Positions 54,465-63,343 of a stretch of DNA of 64,000 nt are shown here, piece by piece. The notes under the pieces were generated by a model, which did not search any database, was not told where the DNA came from, and was given only the letters and a program-made list of their open reading frames with translations. Source of the DNA: Candidatus Saccharimonadota bacterium (GTDB lineage Bacteria > Patescibacteriota > Saccharimonadia > Saccharimonadales > Saccharimonadaceae); contig WRHN01000001.1 of assembly GCA_009783235.1 (NCBI GenBank), forward strand, positions 62,001 through 126,000, written 5' to 3'. The position numbers and the translations under genes are program-made. Within the stretch, counting starts at the first letter, position 1, and each line of letters begins with the position of its first letter.

Positions 54465-55970
54465 TTATTGGCGATACTGCAGAGCTTCGGAGATTTCTTT
54501 TTCGGTGACTCTAGTGGACTCATTGAGATCGGCAATCGTGCGGGCGACCTTGATAATTTTAAAATAAGAACGAGCAGACAACTCAAGTTTTTCAGCGGCG
54601 GTCTCCAGCAGCTTCTTAGCGCCATCAGTCATCTGGGCCACCTCAATTATTTTTTTGCTAGACAAAGACGAATTGGGCTTTTCTTGGCGTTCTTGTTGAG
54701 CTTGACGTGCTTTCATAATCTGCTCGCGATAATCAGCGGAAGTTTTTTGCGGTTTTTTGGCGACAGGGGCATCGAGGAGCTCTTTTTGTGGTACGCGCGC
54801 AACGTTAATGGTCATGTCAATTCGATCAAGCAGAGGGCCAGATATACGCTTCTGATAGGCTAATATCTGTGTTTGTGCGCAAGTACACTCTTTAGTCGAA
54901 TCACCGTAAAAACCGCAAGGGCAGGGGTTCTTTGTCGCTATCAACATAAAATTAGCTGGGTAAGTAGACTTGCCTGCACTACGACTGACGCTAATTTTGC
55001 GATCTTCTAGGGGTTGCCTTAAAGACTCTAGGGTCTGACGAGAGTATTCTGGCAGTTCATCTAGGAATAGCACTCCGTTGTGCGCCAGGGAAACTTCCCC
55101 AGGTAGAGGTTTAGAGCCGCCACCAATGAGCGATATGTGGCTAGCCGTGTGATGCGGTGATCGAAACGGTCGGCTGGTTATAATTTTATCCGAACTCGAC
55201 GTCAGTGAGTGAATTTTAGTAACCTCAAAAATTTCGCTGTTGGTCATAGGCGGCAATAACCCTAGTGAAGCCTTGGCCAGCATGGTTTTGCCAGCTCCGG
55301 GTGGGCCTGAAAATATTATGTTGTGGTGACCAGCTGCTGCAATCACCAAGGCGCGCTTTGCGGATTCTTGACCTTTAATATCAGAGATGTCTGTAATTTC
55401 AGTTGTATTTTTAACAACGTTTTTACAGGTGCTCAATTTTGTTGTTGGTTTAACAATTTTTTCACAAGAAAGGTGCAGCACAACGTCAGATAAAGATTCC
55501 ACGCCAATGACGTTAATGTTATCGATCAAGCTTGCTTGTTGAGCATTTTTCTTAGGCAGGATAATTGTCTCAAAACCGTGCTTAGCGGCCGCTTCCGCAA
55601 TAGCCAGTGAGCTGCGAATCGAACGTAGTTTACCGTCCAGTCCTAGTTCGCCAGCGAACAAAACTTTGTCAGTCGAACTTTGCGACAGTTGCTCGGAACA
55701 TTGTAGAATCGACACGGCAATTGGTAAATCAAACTGTGTGCCGTCTTTGGCTGTGTCGGCTGGCGCCATATTGATCGTGACATGCTTAGGCGGAAAACTG
55801 AAGCCCGAGTTTGTGATTGCTGCGCGTACACGTTCGCGGGCTTCGCCGATTTCTTTGTTGGCGAGCCCTACGATTTGGAAGCTCGGTAAGCCTTTTGTGA
55901 CGTGACATTCTATGTCGACAATCACGCCAGAATAACCCAAAACCGTAACAGAATTAGTTCTCGCAATCAT
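54465..55970 (-). CDS. comM: YifB/ComM family Mg-chelatase-like AAA+ ATPase
   Basis: A 501-residue protein of three parts: an N-terminal Lon-protease-like S16 domain (about 1-170), the AAA+ core with Walker A GPPGAGKTML, and the C-terminal Mg_chelatase_C helical domain (SARSYFKIIKVARTIADLNES). A Cys pair set (NPCPCGFYGDSTKECTCA) is typical. ComM acts as a branch-migration helicase in natural transformation, which fits the pilus genes of this genome. TGTGATACAAT lies 9 bp before ATG on the minus strand. Confidence 0.93.
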   Translation of the reverse strand: MIARTNSVTVLGYSGVIVDIECHVTKGLPSFQIVGLANKEIGEARERVRAAITNSGFSFPPKHVTINMAPADTAKDGTQFDLPIAVSILQCSEQLSQSSTDKVLFAGELGLDGKLRSIRSSLAIAEAAAKHGFETIILPKKNAQQASLIDNINVIGVESLSDVVLHLSCEKIVKPTTKLSTCKNVVKNTTEITDISDIKGQESAKRALVIAAAGHHNIIFSGPPGAGKTMLAKASLGLLPPMTNSEIFEVTKIHSLTSSSDKIITSRPFRSPHHTASHISLIGGGSKPLPGEVSLAHNGVLFLDELPEYSRQTLESLRQPLEDRKISVSRSAGKSTYPANFMLIATKNPCPCGFYGDSTKECTCAQTQILAYQKRISGPLLDRIDMTINVARVPQKELLDAPVAKKPQKTSADYREQIMKARQAQQERQEKPNSSLSSKKIIEVAQMTDGAKKLLETAAEKLELSARSYFKIIKVARTIADLNESTRVTEKEISEALQYRQ

Positions 55971-56013
55971 AGTAATTTTATTGTATCACAAAGTTCCTGT
56001 TTCAATAACAAAG

Positions 56014-56162
56014 AACGGCTACCTGCGAGAGTTGGTAGCCGTTAATATTGGAAAGAGTTTGGTGCCCGACTTGTTTTTGTAGGTTTCGGGCTCCCCACAT
56101 AATGTTTGTGTTTGCTTAGGCTCCCCCCATTTAACTGATTAAGTTATTTGTTCAGAACCTAC
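56014..56162 (-). ncRNA. Candidate small RNA with pseudoknot, downstream of tmRNA
   Basis: The minus strand has the best consensus promoter of the window: TTGACA (56190-56195), 17 bp, TATCCT (56167-56172). From the predicted start, GTAGGTT (56162-56156) pairs with AACCTAC (56085-56079). GCCCGA (56091-56086) pairs with TCGGGC (56069-56064). The two helices interlock as an H-type pseudoknot with no base between GCCCGA and AACCTAC. Two copies of GGGGAGCC lie in the loop. A perfect 10-bp hairpin (AACGGCTACC with its complement, 56014-56043) followed by TTCTTTGTT ends it. No known RNA family is recognised. Confidence 0.5.
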
Positions 56163-56258
56163 CTCTAGGATATCAAATAAAAACGCTTATGTCAAGCATT
56201 TTTGATAAAAAATTTGTTCATTTATAAACCTGTGGAAAACTGTAAAAATCAGGCACTT

Positions 56259-56668
56259 TGGTGGAGCTGGCGGGTACTGCCCCCGCGTCCAAAAGGTAAC
56301 TAGCTAATCGTCTACGGGACTTAGAAAATTTCACGATCCGTGTGGCCAAAAGCACGGAAATTTTCAAAGCTCTTTGTGGCCACATTGTGAGATATTTAGC
56401 ACGCAAAAACTCACAAGATTTGAGCGTGCGATCGACATGAATATGACGTCATTTTTCGTTATGTCGAGTCGCGAAAAATGACGGTTGCGATAAAATCTAA
56501 AAGCTTAAATTAAAACTTAAGCAGCAACTGGCGCAAAAGTTGGAACTTGGAAAAAGTTCTTAACCTTTGCTACAAAAGAATCTTTTGCACTTAATACGAC
56601 TATAAAGTTGTCAACTGTCCAGCAGATTAGTTTGTTAATGTCCAATTGTCGAAAGCTATATCAGCCCC
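56259..56668 (-). ncRNA. ssrA: Transfer-messenger RNA
   Basis: The tRNA-like ends pair GGGGCTG with CAGCTCC, followed by A and CCA. The 5' part holds ATAGCTTTCGAC, typical of tmRNA. The tag frame (56570-56517) starts at resume codon GCA after GTA and encodes AKVKNFFQVPTFAPVAA before TAA; the ending VAA is a degradation signal. Downstream are pseudoknot pairings (GTGGCCA/TGGCCAC, GAAAATTTC/GAAATTTTC). The T-loop is GGCAGTA on GCGGG/CCCGC instead of TTCGAnT. A TATAAT box (56694-56699) lies 26 nt before the mature 5' end. It rescues stalled ribosomes with SmpB. Confidence 0.95.
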
Positions 56669-56699
56669 AAAATCTTTCCATAGATCTTCTGGTATTATA

Positions 56700-57290
56700 C
56701 CAAACTTACGGCAAGATAGCAACAGCACAAGCACAATGTTCAGAAAGCTGAACAACTTAATGAATTATGGAACTTGATAGGTCACGAATTTTGTAAGAGA
56801 ATAAACCTTCATTTAGACTCCATAGCGTATTTATCTATCCGTTATCCCAAGCTCAGCTTTTTGTACTTATTGTGTTTTTTAGCAAAACACTAGTCAAAAA
56901 ATACTTGGATAAATTTAGGTTTGGGGGGTGTGTCACTAAATGTCGTGAAGCCTTGCATATCCGTAGGGCCACCATGCCTCACATAATCCAACAAAAACGC
57001 ATGAGGCAATGCAAGAATGTTGTTATTATTACAACACTAAAATTATAAAAAACTTATTCATAAGCAGGCACTTCAACAGTATAAGATTGTATAAATAACA
57101 ACATGGTTAAAACGCTAATGAATACATAAAAGCATTGACTTTTTGAATAAAATCTGTTAGACTTAAACCAAGCTTTTAAAAAATAAAAACGTTTAAAATA
57201 CATCAAATATTGAAAACAAAAATTAAAAGCTAGCACATACAAAAACTGACCAAAAAAGCTCTTAAAATGAACAATAAAATACCAAAAAAA
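56700..57290. other. AT-rich non-coding stretch upstream of tmRNA
   Basis: No credible gene on either strand. A 62-codon minus-strand frame at 57054-57242 is low complexity (Phe, Tyr, Lys, Leu) and has no promoter or ribosome binding site. On the plus strand TTGACT with a 17-bp spaced TTAGAC lies at about 57137-57165. The inverted pair AGCTCTT/AAGAGCT (about 57258-57296) borders the structured element that follows. Confidence 0.5.
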
Positions 57291-57502
57291 GAGCTAAAAC
57301 ACATCATAGTGGGAGTGACTATATTTTTACAAGTATAGTCTAACCACTATGATGGACATAAGCGTTGAGCACGCCGAAAATTTCGAATTCAAAATTCGAC
57401 GTAGTCCATAATAGTCGGAGCTCCGCTAATTGTAAAATATGCTCCCGTATAAGGAGCGGTCAGTCGGCTTCTGCCGGACAACCTGTGAGATCGCGCTCAA
57501 TA
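57291..57502 (-). ncRNA. Candidate structured RNA with terminator
   Basis: On the minus strand TTGAGC/GCTCAA (57495-57500 with 57365-57370) closes a multibranch structure containing a CGGC/GCCG hairpin, GCTCC/GGAGC and CGAATT/AATTCG. It is followed by a very long hairpin in which CATCATAGTGG (57302-57312) pairs with 57344-57354 and an inner GACTATA/TATAGTC extends it. Then comes TGTTTTAGCTC and seven T. The T-run position favours the minus strand. No promoter is clear and no family is recognised. Confidence 0.4.
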
Positions 57503-57595
57503 GTAAATTGGTTTTAGGCGGATGATCCTCAAACCGTTCGGCGAAGCCTCTTTAACTCTTTCAAAACCTAAAAGTTGTGGTAATATGTAAAAGGA

Positions 57596-57964
57596 ATGAA
57601 GCATAGGTATTTGATATTAATAGGATTATTGCTTGGGATCGGCGCTTTAGCGTTGATTTTTGCTTTTACAGATCCCGTTTCAATCGGGCTGTTCGGTGTT
57701 GTCGGGGTGTTCACGATTGTTTACGGTATTATTTTTTGCATCGTTTATAGCGTAGCCATGTTGATTACCGCCAAAATAAACAAAAAGCGTGAAAAAGTGC
57801 GCAAAATACGCATGCGCAAAGTGCAATATATCTCAGGGGTGCTGGCCTTGGCGCCGATATTTATCATGTCGTTCTTTTCGCTGGGCGCGGTAAACTTGCC
57901 AGAAGTCTTGGTGGTAATTCTAATTGAAGTGGTGGCAATATTCTTCATAAACAAGCGATTCTAA
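57596..57964 (+). CDS. Small membrane protein
   Basis: A 122-residue protein with four hydrophobic segments in two pairs, separated by a basic loop (KINKKREKVRKIRMRKVQ) that should face the cytosol. No family is recognised. GTGGTAATATGT lies just before ATG. First gene of a run leading to the VirB4/TraC-like ATPase. Confidence 0.7.
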   Translation: MKHRYLILIGLLLGIGALALIFAFTDPVSIGLFGVVGVFTIVYGIIFCIVYSVAMLITAKINKKREKVRKIRMRKVQYISGVLALAPIFIMSFFSLGAVNLPEVLVVILIEVVAIFFINKRF

Positions 57965-58001
57965 TCTTGCTTGCATCAAGAAATATGCTATAATTTTAAG
58001 C

Positions 58002-58445
58002 ATGGATACGGGAAATTCTTTTGGGGGCGGTAGCCCAGAAATCAACAATTCAAGTCAAGAGCAGGCTCCAAATGCTTTTGCGGGTTTTGAGCAACTGCCT
58101 AAACCACAGAACATTGAGGCACCGATTCAGGCGGGTAATGAGACTGAGCAAGCTGTTTCTAACCAAGAAGCGCAGCCAGGCGCATTGCAGCCTCAACCAC
58201 AACTAGCCCCACCGCCAGCGGAGACTTCTCCGGCGTCAGCCCAGCCACAGCCGCAAACAAACCCTAACGAAAAAGCGCCAACAGTGGCCGGCCATGCTAA
58301 CCGTATTGAGAAAGCCTGGGTGGAAAAGGGAAATGCAATTATTCAAGAGACTAAAGACGATCCGCACGCCCAAAAACAACGTTTTGACGACTTAAAAGAT
58401 GAGTATCGATCTGTGCGCTATGGTGAGGGAAATAAGGCCGCTTAG
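58002..58445 (+). CDS. Gln/Pro-rich protein preceding the ATPase gene
   Basis: Residues 1-95 are disordered, rich in Pro, Gln and Ala (QPQPQLAPPPAETSPASAQP). The last 50 residues form a charged helix pair (NRIEKAWVEKGNAIIQETKDDPHAQKQRFDDLKDEYRSVRYGEG). TATAAT at 57989-57994 precedes ATG by 7 bp. It ends 16 bp before the ATPase gene; similar small proteins often precede such ATPases in CPR genomes, so a joint function is plausible. Confidence 0.7.
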   Translation: MDTGNSFGGGSPEINNSSQEQAPNAFAGFEQLPKPQNIEAPIQAGNETEQAVSNQEAQPGALQPQPQLAPPPAETSPASAQPQPQTNPNEKAPTVAGHANRIEKAWVEKGNAIIQETKDDPHAQKQRFDDLKDEYRSVRYGEGNKAA

Positions 58446-58461
58446 CGGCGACAAATGAATC

Positions 58462-61296
58462 ATGGGTGGTATAATTGTCGGTGTTGTTATAGTGGTGGCT
58501 GCAGTGCTGGCTGCTATTCTTGTAGCCTGGCATATTTATAAAACTCGTTTGCGCTCTGATAAAAATTTTGAGCGTGGCCTCAAGATGGTTTCTTTTATGA
58601 TACACCTGCCACCGCCAACTGATGACATTGATGCGGGAAATCGCGATGCGCGCGACGTAACAGAGGAGTCTATTTCTCAATCTCAAACTATGTACAATAT
58701 AATTTCAAGTATTGCGCTAAAGGGTTTTAAGAGTCGCCTGCACGGTCAGCGCCACATTTCATTTGAAATTACAGCGACCAAAGGAGTCGTCCATTTCTAT
58801 GTTTCTGCTCCGCACATCTTGATGAACACAATTGAGCAATCTGTTTTGGCGGCCTATCCGATGGCGCGCTTGCAGCCGTTAAATGACGAGAATGTTTTTA
58901 ATCAGGTTGGTAAAATAAACAGCACTCTGGGGGGTGAATTTTTCCTGAAAAAAGATTATGCGTACCCGATTGCTTCATATGAAGAGACCAAAAAAGACGG
59001 CATGATTGCTCTGCTCAACGTTTTGTCGCAGGCAGAAAAGGACGACGGAGTGGGCATACAAATTATGTTGCGACCGGCAAATCCAGGCTGGCGCTCTCAG
59101 GGCGAACGGTATGCTGATAATCTGAAGAAAGGTAAAAAAATTGATTCATCTGAAGCCAGTAAGCTAACCAAGGGTTGGACTACCATATTGGCCAAGCCAC
59201 TAGAAGTTAAGACGTATGAGAAATATCAATCTGAGCAAAAGCCGCTTTCAAAAAACGAAGAAGCTCTGGTGGACGCTCTGGAGGGCAAGGCTCGTCAGGC
59301 GGGTTATGAAACGTTAATCCGTGTGGTCACTTCGTCCAATACTAACGCCAAAGCCCAGGTGTTGCTCAACAACGTAGTGTCCGTTTTTTCTCAATTCGAT
59401 TCGCCAATTTATAACGGTTTTAAATTCTATCCGACTAAGGATATTCGCAAACTGGTCACCAGTTACATAATGCGCTTTTTTCCGCAGACTATTAACTCTA
59501 ACATCTTGAACACGGTGGAGCTAGCCACGCTGTTTCACTTGCCGAGGGCTGACAGCGTTCCAACTTCTGCGTTAGTCAGACAGGAATTTAAGCAGGTAGA
59601 CGGTCCGTCAAAGATCGTAGAAGAAGGGTTGTTGCTGGGAAACAACGTCTTTCGTGGCGTAGAGAAGCCAATCAGGCTTAGTGAAGATGATCGTCGTCGC
59701 CACATTTATATCATGGGTAGTACTGGTATGGGTAAAACTGTCCTTGAAGTCAACTTGGCCTTGCAGGACATGATAGCTGGGCGCGGTTTTTGTTTTATTG
59801 ACCCGCACGGCGACGCGGTGGAGCGGTTACTTGGTATGGTACCAAAAAACCGTGTTGAAGACATAATTTATTTTAACCCAGCAGATTTATCGCACCCAAT
59901 AGGTATGAATATTTTTGAAATTGACCCAAATGATCCTGACCGAGTGAAGACCAAGGACTTTATTATCTCTGAAACGGTCGGTATGTTGTACTCGCTGTAT
60001 GACCCTGGGCACACTGGTATTGTCGGGCCGCGTATGGAGAATATCGTGCGTAACGCTGCACACTTGATTATGGATTCGCCAGAAGGTGGTACCTTTATGG
60101 ATATTCCGACCTGTTTGTTGGATCCGCAGTACGTCAAGTCGAGGATACAGCACCTGACGAACGATCGCGCCAAGTTATTTTGGACACAGGAGTGGCCAAA
60201 TGCTCAACGTTCTAATGATGCTGGCGAGGTGACGAGCTGGGTGGTATCCAAGTGGGCGCAATTTGAAACTACCATGACCCAAAACATTTTAGGTCAGACA
60301 AAGTCAGGGTTGGATTTGAGAGACATCATGGATAACAAGAAAATACTTCTGGTCAATTTGTCTAAGGGCGCCGTGGGTGAAGTCAACGCTAAACTTTTAG
60401 GTATGATGTTTGTGATGAAATTTCAGGCGGCAGCTATGGGCCGTGTCAATATCCCAGAAGAGCAGCGCCACGACTTCTGTCTGTTTGTGGACGAGTTTCA
60501 AAACTTTGCCACAGATAGTTTTGAGTCGATTCTGTCAGAGGCTCGAAAATTCCGCCTGAACTTGATAGTGGCGAACCAGTTTATGTCGCAGCTAACGGAT
60601 AAAATCAAGTCGGCTATTATCGGTAACGCCGGCTCGTTCTTGATTGGTCGAGTTGGTTTTGAAGACGCTGAACAGTTGGTCAAGAACTTTAGTCCTACTT
60701 TTGATATAGAGGACATGCAGCGTCTACCGAATTATATGACTATTACTAAAGTGCTAGTAGACGGCTATCCATCGAAGCCGTTTACCATGAGTACGATTCC
60801 GCCAATGGGCAAATCTAACCCAGATCTTGCAGATGCAGTGAAAAGGCTGTCGCTGGCTAAATATGGTCGTCCGCGCGCCGAGGTGGAGCAAGAAAGGCAC
60901 GAGCGCCTGAATAGTGGTGCCGTCGAAGCAGAAGAGAAAAAGAAGGAGGAACTAGAGCATCTAAAGATGGTTTCTTATGGTGGTCGCACTCCAACAGCTC
61001 AGCCAATAGGTCCAGTAGCACGACCAGAGATAAGCGCCAGTGCACCCAAGGCTCCTAGTGGAGGCTCGACGTTTTTGGACGATTGGCTGACCAAGCGCTC
61101 ACAAGTTCAAGCTCGGCCACCTGACGAGGGCGACAAAAAACACCATCACCACAAAGACAAGAAAAACGTTGTTGAAACAACAACAAAAAATGAACCAACA
61201 CAGCAGCCAGTACCTGTGCAAGCAGCGGCGCAGGTAGCGAGTCCAGCCCAACAAGCTCCCGAAGACGATAACGGCGAGTTGAAAATAATGCGGTAA
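58462..61296 (+). CDS. VirB4/TraC-VirD4-like type IV secretion ATPase
   Basis: A 944-residue protein with an N-terminal transmembrane helix (about 2-24), a middle domain, and a FtsK/HerA-type motor. Walker A is GSTGMGKT near residue 420, followed by FCFIDPHGD. Walker B is FCLFVDEFQNF near 675, followed by the sensor-like LIVANQFMSQL. The C-terminal 130 residues are disordered (His-, Pro-, Gln-rich, KKHHHHKDKKN). Such ATPases drive DNA or protein transfer, or pilus assembly. No other conjugation genes are nearby, so the partner complex is unknown. Confidence 0.85.
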   Translation: MGGIIVGVVIVVAAVLAAILVAWHIYKTRLRSDKNFERGLKMVSFMIHLPPPTDDIDAGNRDARDVTEESISQSQTMYNIISSIALKGFKSRLHGQRHISFEITATKGVVHFYVSAPHILMNTIEQSVLAAYPMARLQPLNDENVFNQVGKINSTLGGEFFLKKDYAYPIASYEETKKDGMIALLNVLSQAEKDDGVGIQIMLRPANPGWRSQGERYADNLKKGKKIDSSEASKLTKGWTTILAKPLEVKTYEKYQSEQKPLSKNEEALVDALEGKARQAGYETLIRVVTSSNTNAKAQVLLNNVVSVFSQFDSPIYNGFKFYPTKDIRKLVTSYIMRFFPQTINSNILNTVELATLFHLPRADSVPTSALVRQEFKQVDGPSKIVEEGLLLGNNVFRGVEKPIRLSEDDRRRHIYIMGSTGMGKTVLEVNLALQDMIAGRGFCFIDPHGDAVERLLGMVPKNRVEDIIYFNPADLSHPIGMNIFEIDPNDPDRVKTKDFIISETVGMLYSLYDPGHTGIVGPRMENIVRNAAHLIMDSPEGGTFMDIPTCLLDPQYVKSRIQHLTNDRAKLFWTQEWPNAQRSNDAGEVTSWVVSKWAQFETTMTQNILGQTKSGLDLRDIMDNKKILLVNLSKGAVGEVNAKLLGMMFVMKFQAAAMGRVNIPEEQRHDFCLFVDEFQNFATDSFESILSEARKFRLNLIVANQFMSQLTDKIKSAIIGNAGSFLIGRVGFEDAEQLVKNFSPTFDIEDMQRLPNYMTITKVLVDGYPSKPFTMSTIPPMGKSNPDLADAVKRLSLAKYGRPRAEVEQERHERLNSGAVEAEEKKKEELEHLKMVSYGGRTPTAQPIGPVARPEISASAPKAPSGGSTFLDDWLTKRSQVQARPPDEGDKKHHHHKDKKNVVETTTKNEPTQQPVPVQAAAQVASPAQQAPEDDNGELKIMR

Positions 61297-61320
61297 TTTG
61301 CTAAAATAATCTCAGGTTTC

Positions 61321-61405
61321 GCGCGGTTGGTGGAATTGGTAGACACGCATGCCTTAGGAGCATGTGCCGCAAGGCGTGAAGGTTCAAGTCCTTTACCGCG
61401 CACCA
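61321..61405 (+). tRNA. tRNA-Leu (TAG)
   Basis: A class II tRNA with acceptor GCGCGGT/ACCGCGC, a long variable arm (TGCCGCAAGGCG) and encoded CCA. The anticodon loop CTTAGGA gives TAG. TTGCTAAAAT lies 14 bp upstream. Confidence 0.97.
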
Positions 61406-61419
61406 CGCTGTTACTTAAG

Positions 61420-61449
61420 CCGTTCTTGTGAATCAGGAGCGGTTTTTTT
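61420..61449 (+). terminator. tRNA-Leu terminator
   Basis: CCGTTC/GAGCGG with an 11-base loop, followed by seven T. Confidence 0.8.
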
Positions 61450-61597
61450 CTTGCGGGAACTTGACTCTAGGCCCTGTTAAGCTTGACTTTTTAACATAAA
61501 TGTGATAGAATGCAGACATTAGGTGGTTTGGGCGCTACCTTTGTACATTCAGATCTCTTGGAGGTGAGAGTTATGTTGGATTTTATAAATAACGCAT

Positions 61598-61615
61598 CTG
61601 TAGCACTGTTGCTCA
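61598..61615 (+). repeat. Left copy of 18-bp direct repeat
   Basis: CTGTAGCACTGTTGCTCA, identical to 63326-63343. It lies within the coding sequence of the interrupted membrane protein (codons for VALLL). Confidence 0.95.
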
Positions 61616-62334
61616 AAGCTCGCAAAACCTTCTATACCCTCTTTATTTAGCCTCACAAATGTATCCATAAATGCATCCATCGACTCGCTACCGTTTCTCA
61701 GTGCTTCTCCTAGCGCATCAGCATTAACATAACCCATTGCAGCAGCCACTTGTTTTAGCTGAGCCGGCATTGCTGACATCATGCTCCTCCACTCCATCAT
61801 ATCCGGTTTACCCTTAGTATATGCTTGAGTTAGCTGTTCTAACGCTGCTCTTTGTAAGTCCATTGGCGCTCCGCCAGCTAAAATTGCATTGTTCATTGCC
61901 AAAAATAACTCAACTGATTGGTCAATATCGCCATTTTTACTGACTAACCTCTGTACACTTAAAGTTGCGGAGTCTAATGCGGTGGGTAATCCCTTCAGTT
62001 TATCTGCAATTTTGGCTATTGCTGCCGCAGATTTATCACTCGCGATACCCAAATTCTCCATCACTCGAGGAAAATTATTCATAGTATCAAAACGTTTTAT
62101 CGCATTGTCTATTTGAGCGGTCATTTTAGACCACGCATTTGTCACAACATTGGCAATAACATTACCGACCGCAACTGCTGCCGCAGAAATTCTATCAAAG
62201 GCCGCACTCGAGCGACTTGAATCTTTATCAGTCTGGTTGGCCATTTTATTGACTTGGTCAATAACCCTGGCTAACGCTGCTTCAGCTGCTGAAGAATTTG
62301 CCTTTATTGTTAGTGTGAGATCGCTACTTGCCAT
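61598..62334 (-). pseudogene. Phage tape measure protein, N-terminal fragment
   Basis: From ATG 62334 the frame gives about 245 residues typical of tail tape measure N-termini: SDLTLTIKANSSAAEAALARV, NVVTNAWSKMTAQIDNAIKR, NFPRVMENLGIASDKSAAAI, LVSKNGDIDQSVELFLAMNN, MEWRSMMSAMPAQLKQVAAAMG and GFASFEQQ. Homologues continue for hundreds of residues after FEQQ; here the frame runs into the left repeat and stops soon after in host sequence (61549). It is therefore truncated exactly at the repeat. Confidence 0.8.
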
Positions 62335-63325
62335 GGTTTCCTATCATTTAAATCAGCAGTGCCAAACAACAAGTAAATAAAAACGGCGCTATTTAGCACC
62401 GCAATCGATATGTTAATTATATCATAATTAGTGTATAATTAAACTATCTAATATGGTGGGAGATAGGAGTAAGAATGCAGAAAAATCAACTGCGACTAGT
62501 AAAAAGTAAAGAATGGTACAAGAAATGGTGGATTTGGATTATTATAATAATCATTTTAGTTTTATTAGGATCATTGCTACCAAAAAGTAGCTTTGCGCCG
62601 CCAACCAAACAAAATAATAGTTCCGAAGATACAACTGCCTCGTCTATTGAAGTACCCGATGTTACTGGTCAACAAGCCGACACCGCATATAAAGATCTCC
62701 GCAGTAGGGGTTTCAAAGTTGAAATAAAAAGTGATGATGGACGTGATGTTATAGTCAAATCTAATTGGACCGTAAAATCTCAGTCTCTTAATGCTGGTGA
62801 TACTGTAAATTCCGGTACTTTTATTGTTTTAGTCGTAACTAAACCAAGTCCAGAACCCGATCCTGCTCCAGAATCAAATGGAAATACACCGGAACAGCCA
62901 GGAACTCCAACTCGCTATGTTATTTCAGAAAATACTGCCGAAAAATACTGCCAAGATGCTGCGCTCATCGGCCGTTATATTAACCTCAATGATATAAACA
63001 TCATATGGGCCACTAACTATGGTAAATACTTCGACGATAAAGCCGGTGGCTACGATGAATCTGGCAATCCAATAGCCTTCTTACGCTGGAACGGTAAGTA
63101 TAAAAAGTCTGGTGCGCAAATTATGTTCTCGTGCTGGATTAGCGGCTCAAGTAATGACAATATAACACTTCACTGGCTGTCTATTAATGGTACTGACTAC
63201 GTTGGATCTGCAGCTTTTGGATCATATAATGAATCTGGTACTAAACTAGACTAGCGTCTTCTAGCCGTATTCATTTTATCCTTAGCTTGAGCCATCTGAG
63301 CGTCCATTTTCTTGCTCTCACGCTC
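61616..63325. mobile_element. 1.7-kb insert derived from a phage tail module
   Basis: The insert is bounded by perfect 18-bp direct repeats and holds, on the minus strand, the end of an unknown gene and the N-terminal part of a tape measure protein. On the plus strand it carries a PASTA-domain protein. It contains no integrase or transposase and no terminal inverted repeats. It could be a remnant of integration through a circular intermediate, a phage-plasmid fragment, or a metagenomic assembly join at a shared 18-mer. Confidence 0.6.
62475..63254 (+). CDS. Membrane-anchored PASTA-domain protein (cargo of insert)
   Basis: An N-terminal basic stretch and one transmembrane helix (WWIWIIIIIILVLLGSLLP) anchor the protein. 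A PASTA domain follows at about residues 58-118 (VPDVTGQQADTAYKDLRSRGFKVEI). After a Pro-rich linker comes a C-terminal domain with two Cys (KYCQDAALIG, FSCWISG). PASTA domains bind peptidoglycan or muropeptides. Its opposite orientation to the phage genes, own promoter region (TGTATAATTAAA at about 62431) and ribosome binding site (ATAGGAGTAAG) suggest an independent cargo gene. Confidence 0.75.
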   Translation: MQKNQLRLVKSKEWYKKWWIWIIIIIILVLLGSLLPKSSFAPPTKQNNSSEDTTASSIEVPDVTGQQADTAYKDLRSRGFKVEIKSDDGRDVIVKSNWTVKSQSLNAGDTVNSGTFIVLVVTKPSPEPDPAPESNGNTPEQPGTPTRYVISENTAEKYCQDAALIGRYINLNDINIIWATNYGKYFDDKAGGYDESGNPIAFLRWNGKYKKSGAQIMFSCWISGSSNDNITLHWLSINGTDYVGSAAFGSYNESGTKLD

Positions 63326-63343
63326 CTGTAGCACTGTTGCTCA
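63251..63343 (-). pseudogene. C-terminal fragment of a phage gene
   Basis: On the minus strand from the right repeat, a helical tail reads QERESKKMDAQMAQAKDKMN then TARRR and TAG at 63253-63251. In this frame the repeat itself contains TGA, so the upstream part of the gene is missing. In tailed phages the gene before the tape measure is usually a tail assembly chaperone, but identity is unproven. Confidence 0.45.
63326..63343 (+). repeat. Right copy of 18-bp direct repeat
   Basis: Identical to 61598-61615. After it the host reading frame continues in phase with the part before the left copy. Confidence 0.95.

Noticed and set aside
54343-54863. Plus-strand open frames opposite comM
   Set aside because: They are antisense shadows of the ComM coding sequence, which has full domain structure.
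57054-57242. 62-codon minus-strand frame
   Set aside because: Low-complexity Phe/Tyr/Lys peptide without promoter or ribosome binding site in an AT-rich stretch.
56700-57300. CRISPR array or tracrRNA upstream of tmRNA
   Set aside because: The region is AT-rich with AGCTCTT/AAGAGCT and GAGCTAAAAC-like strings, but there are no regularly spaced repeats and no cas genes.
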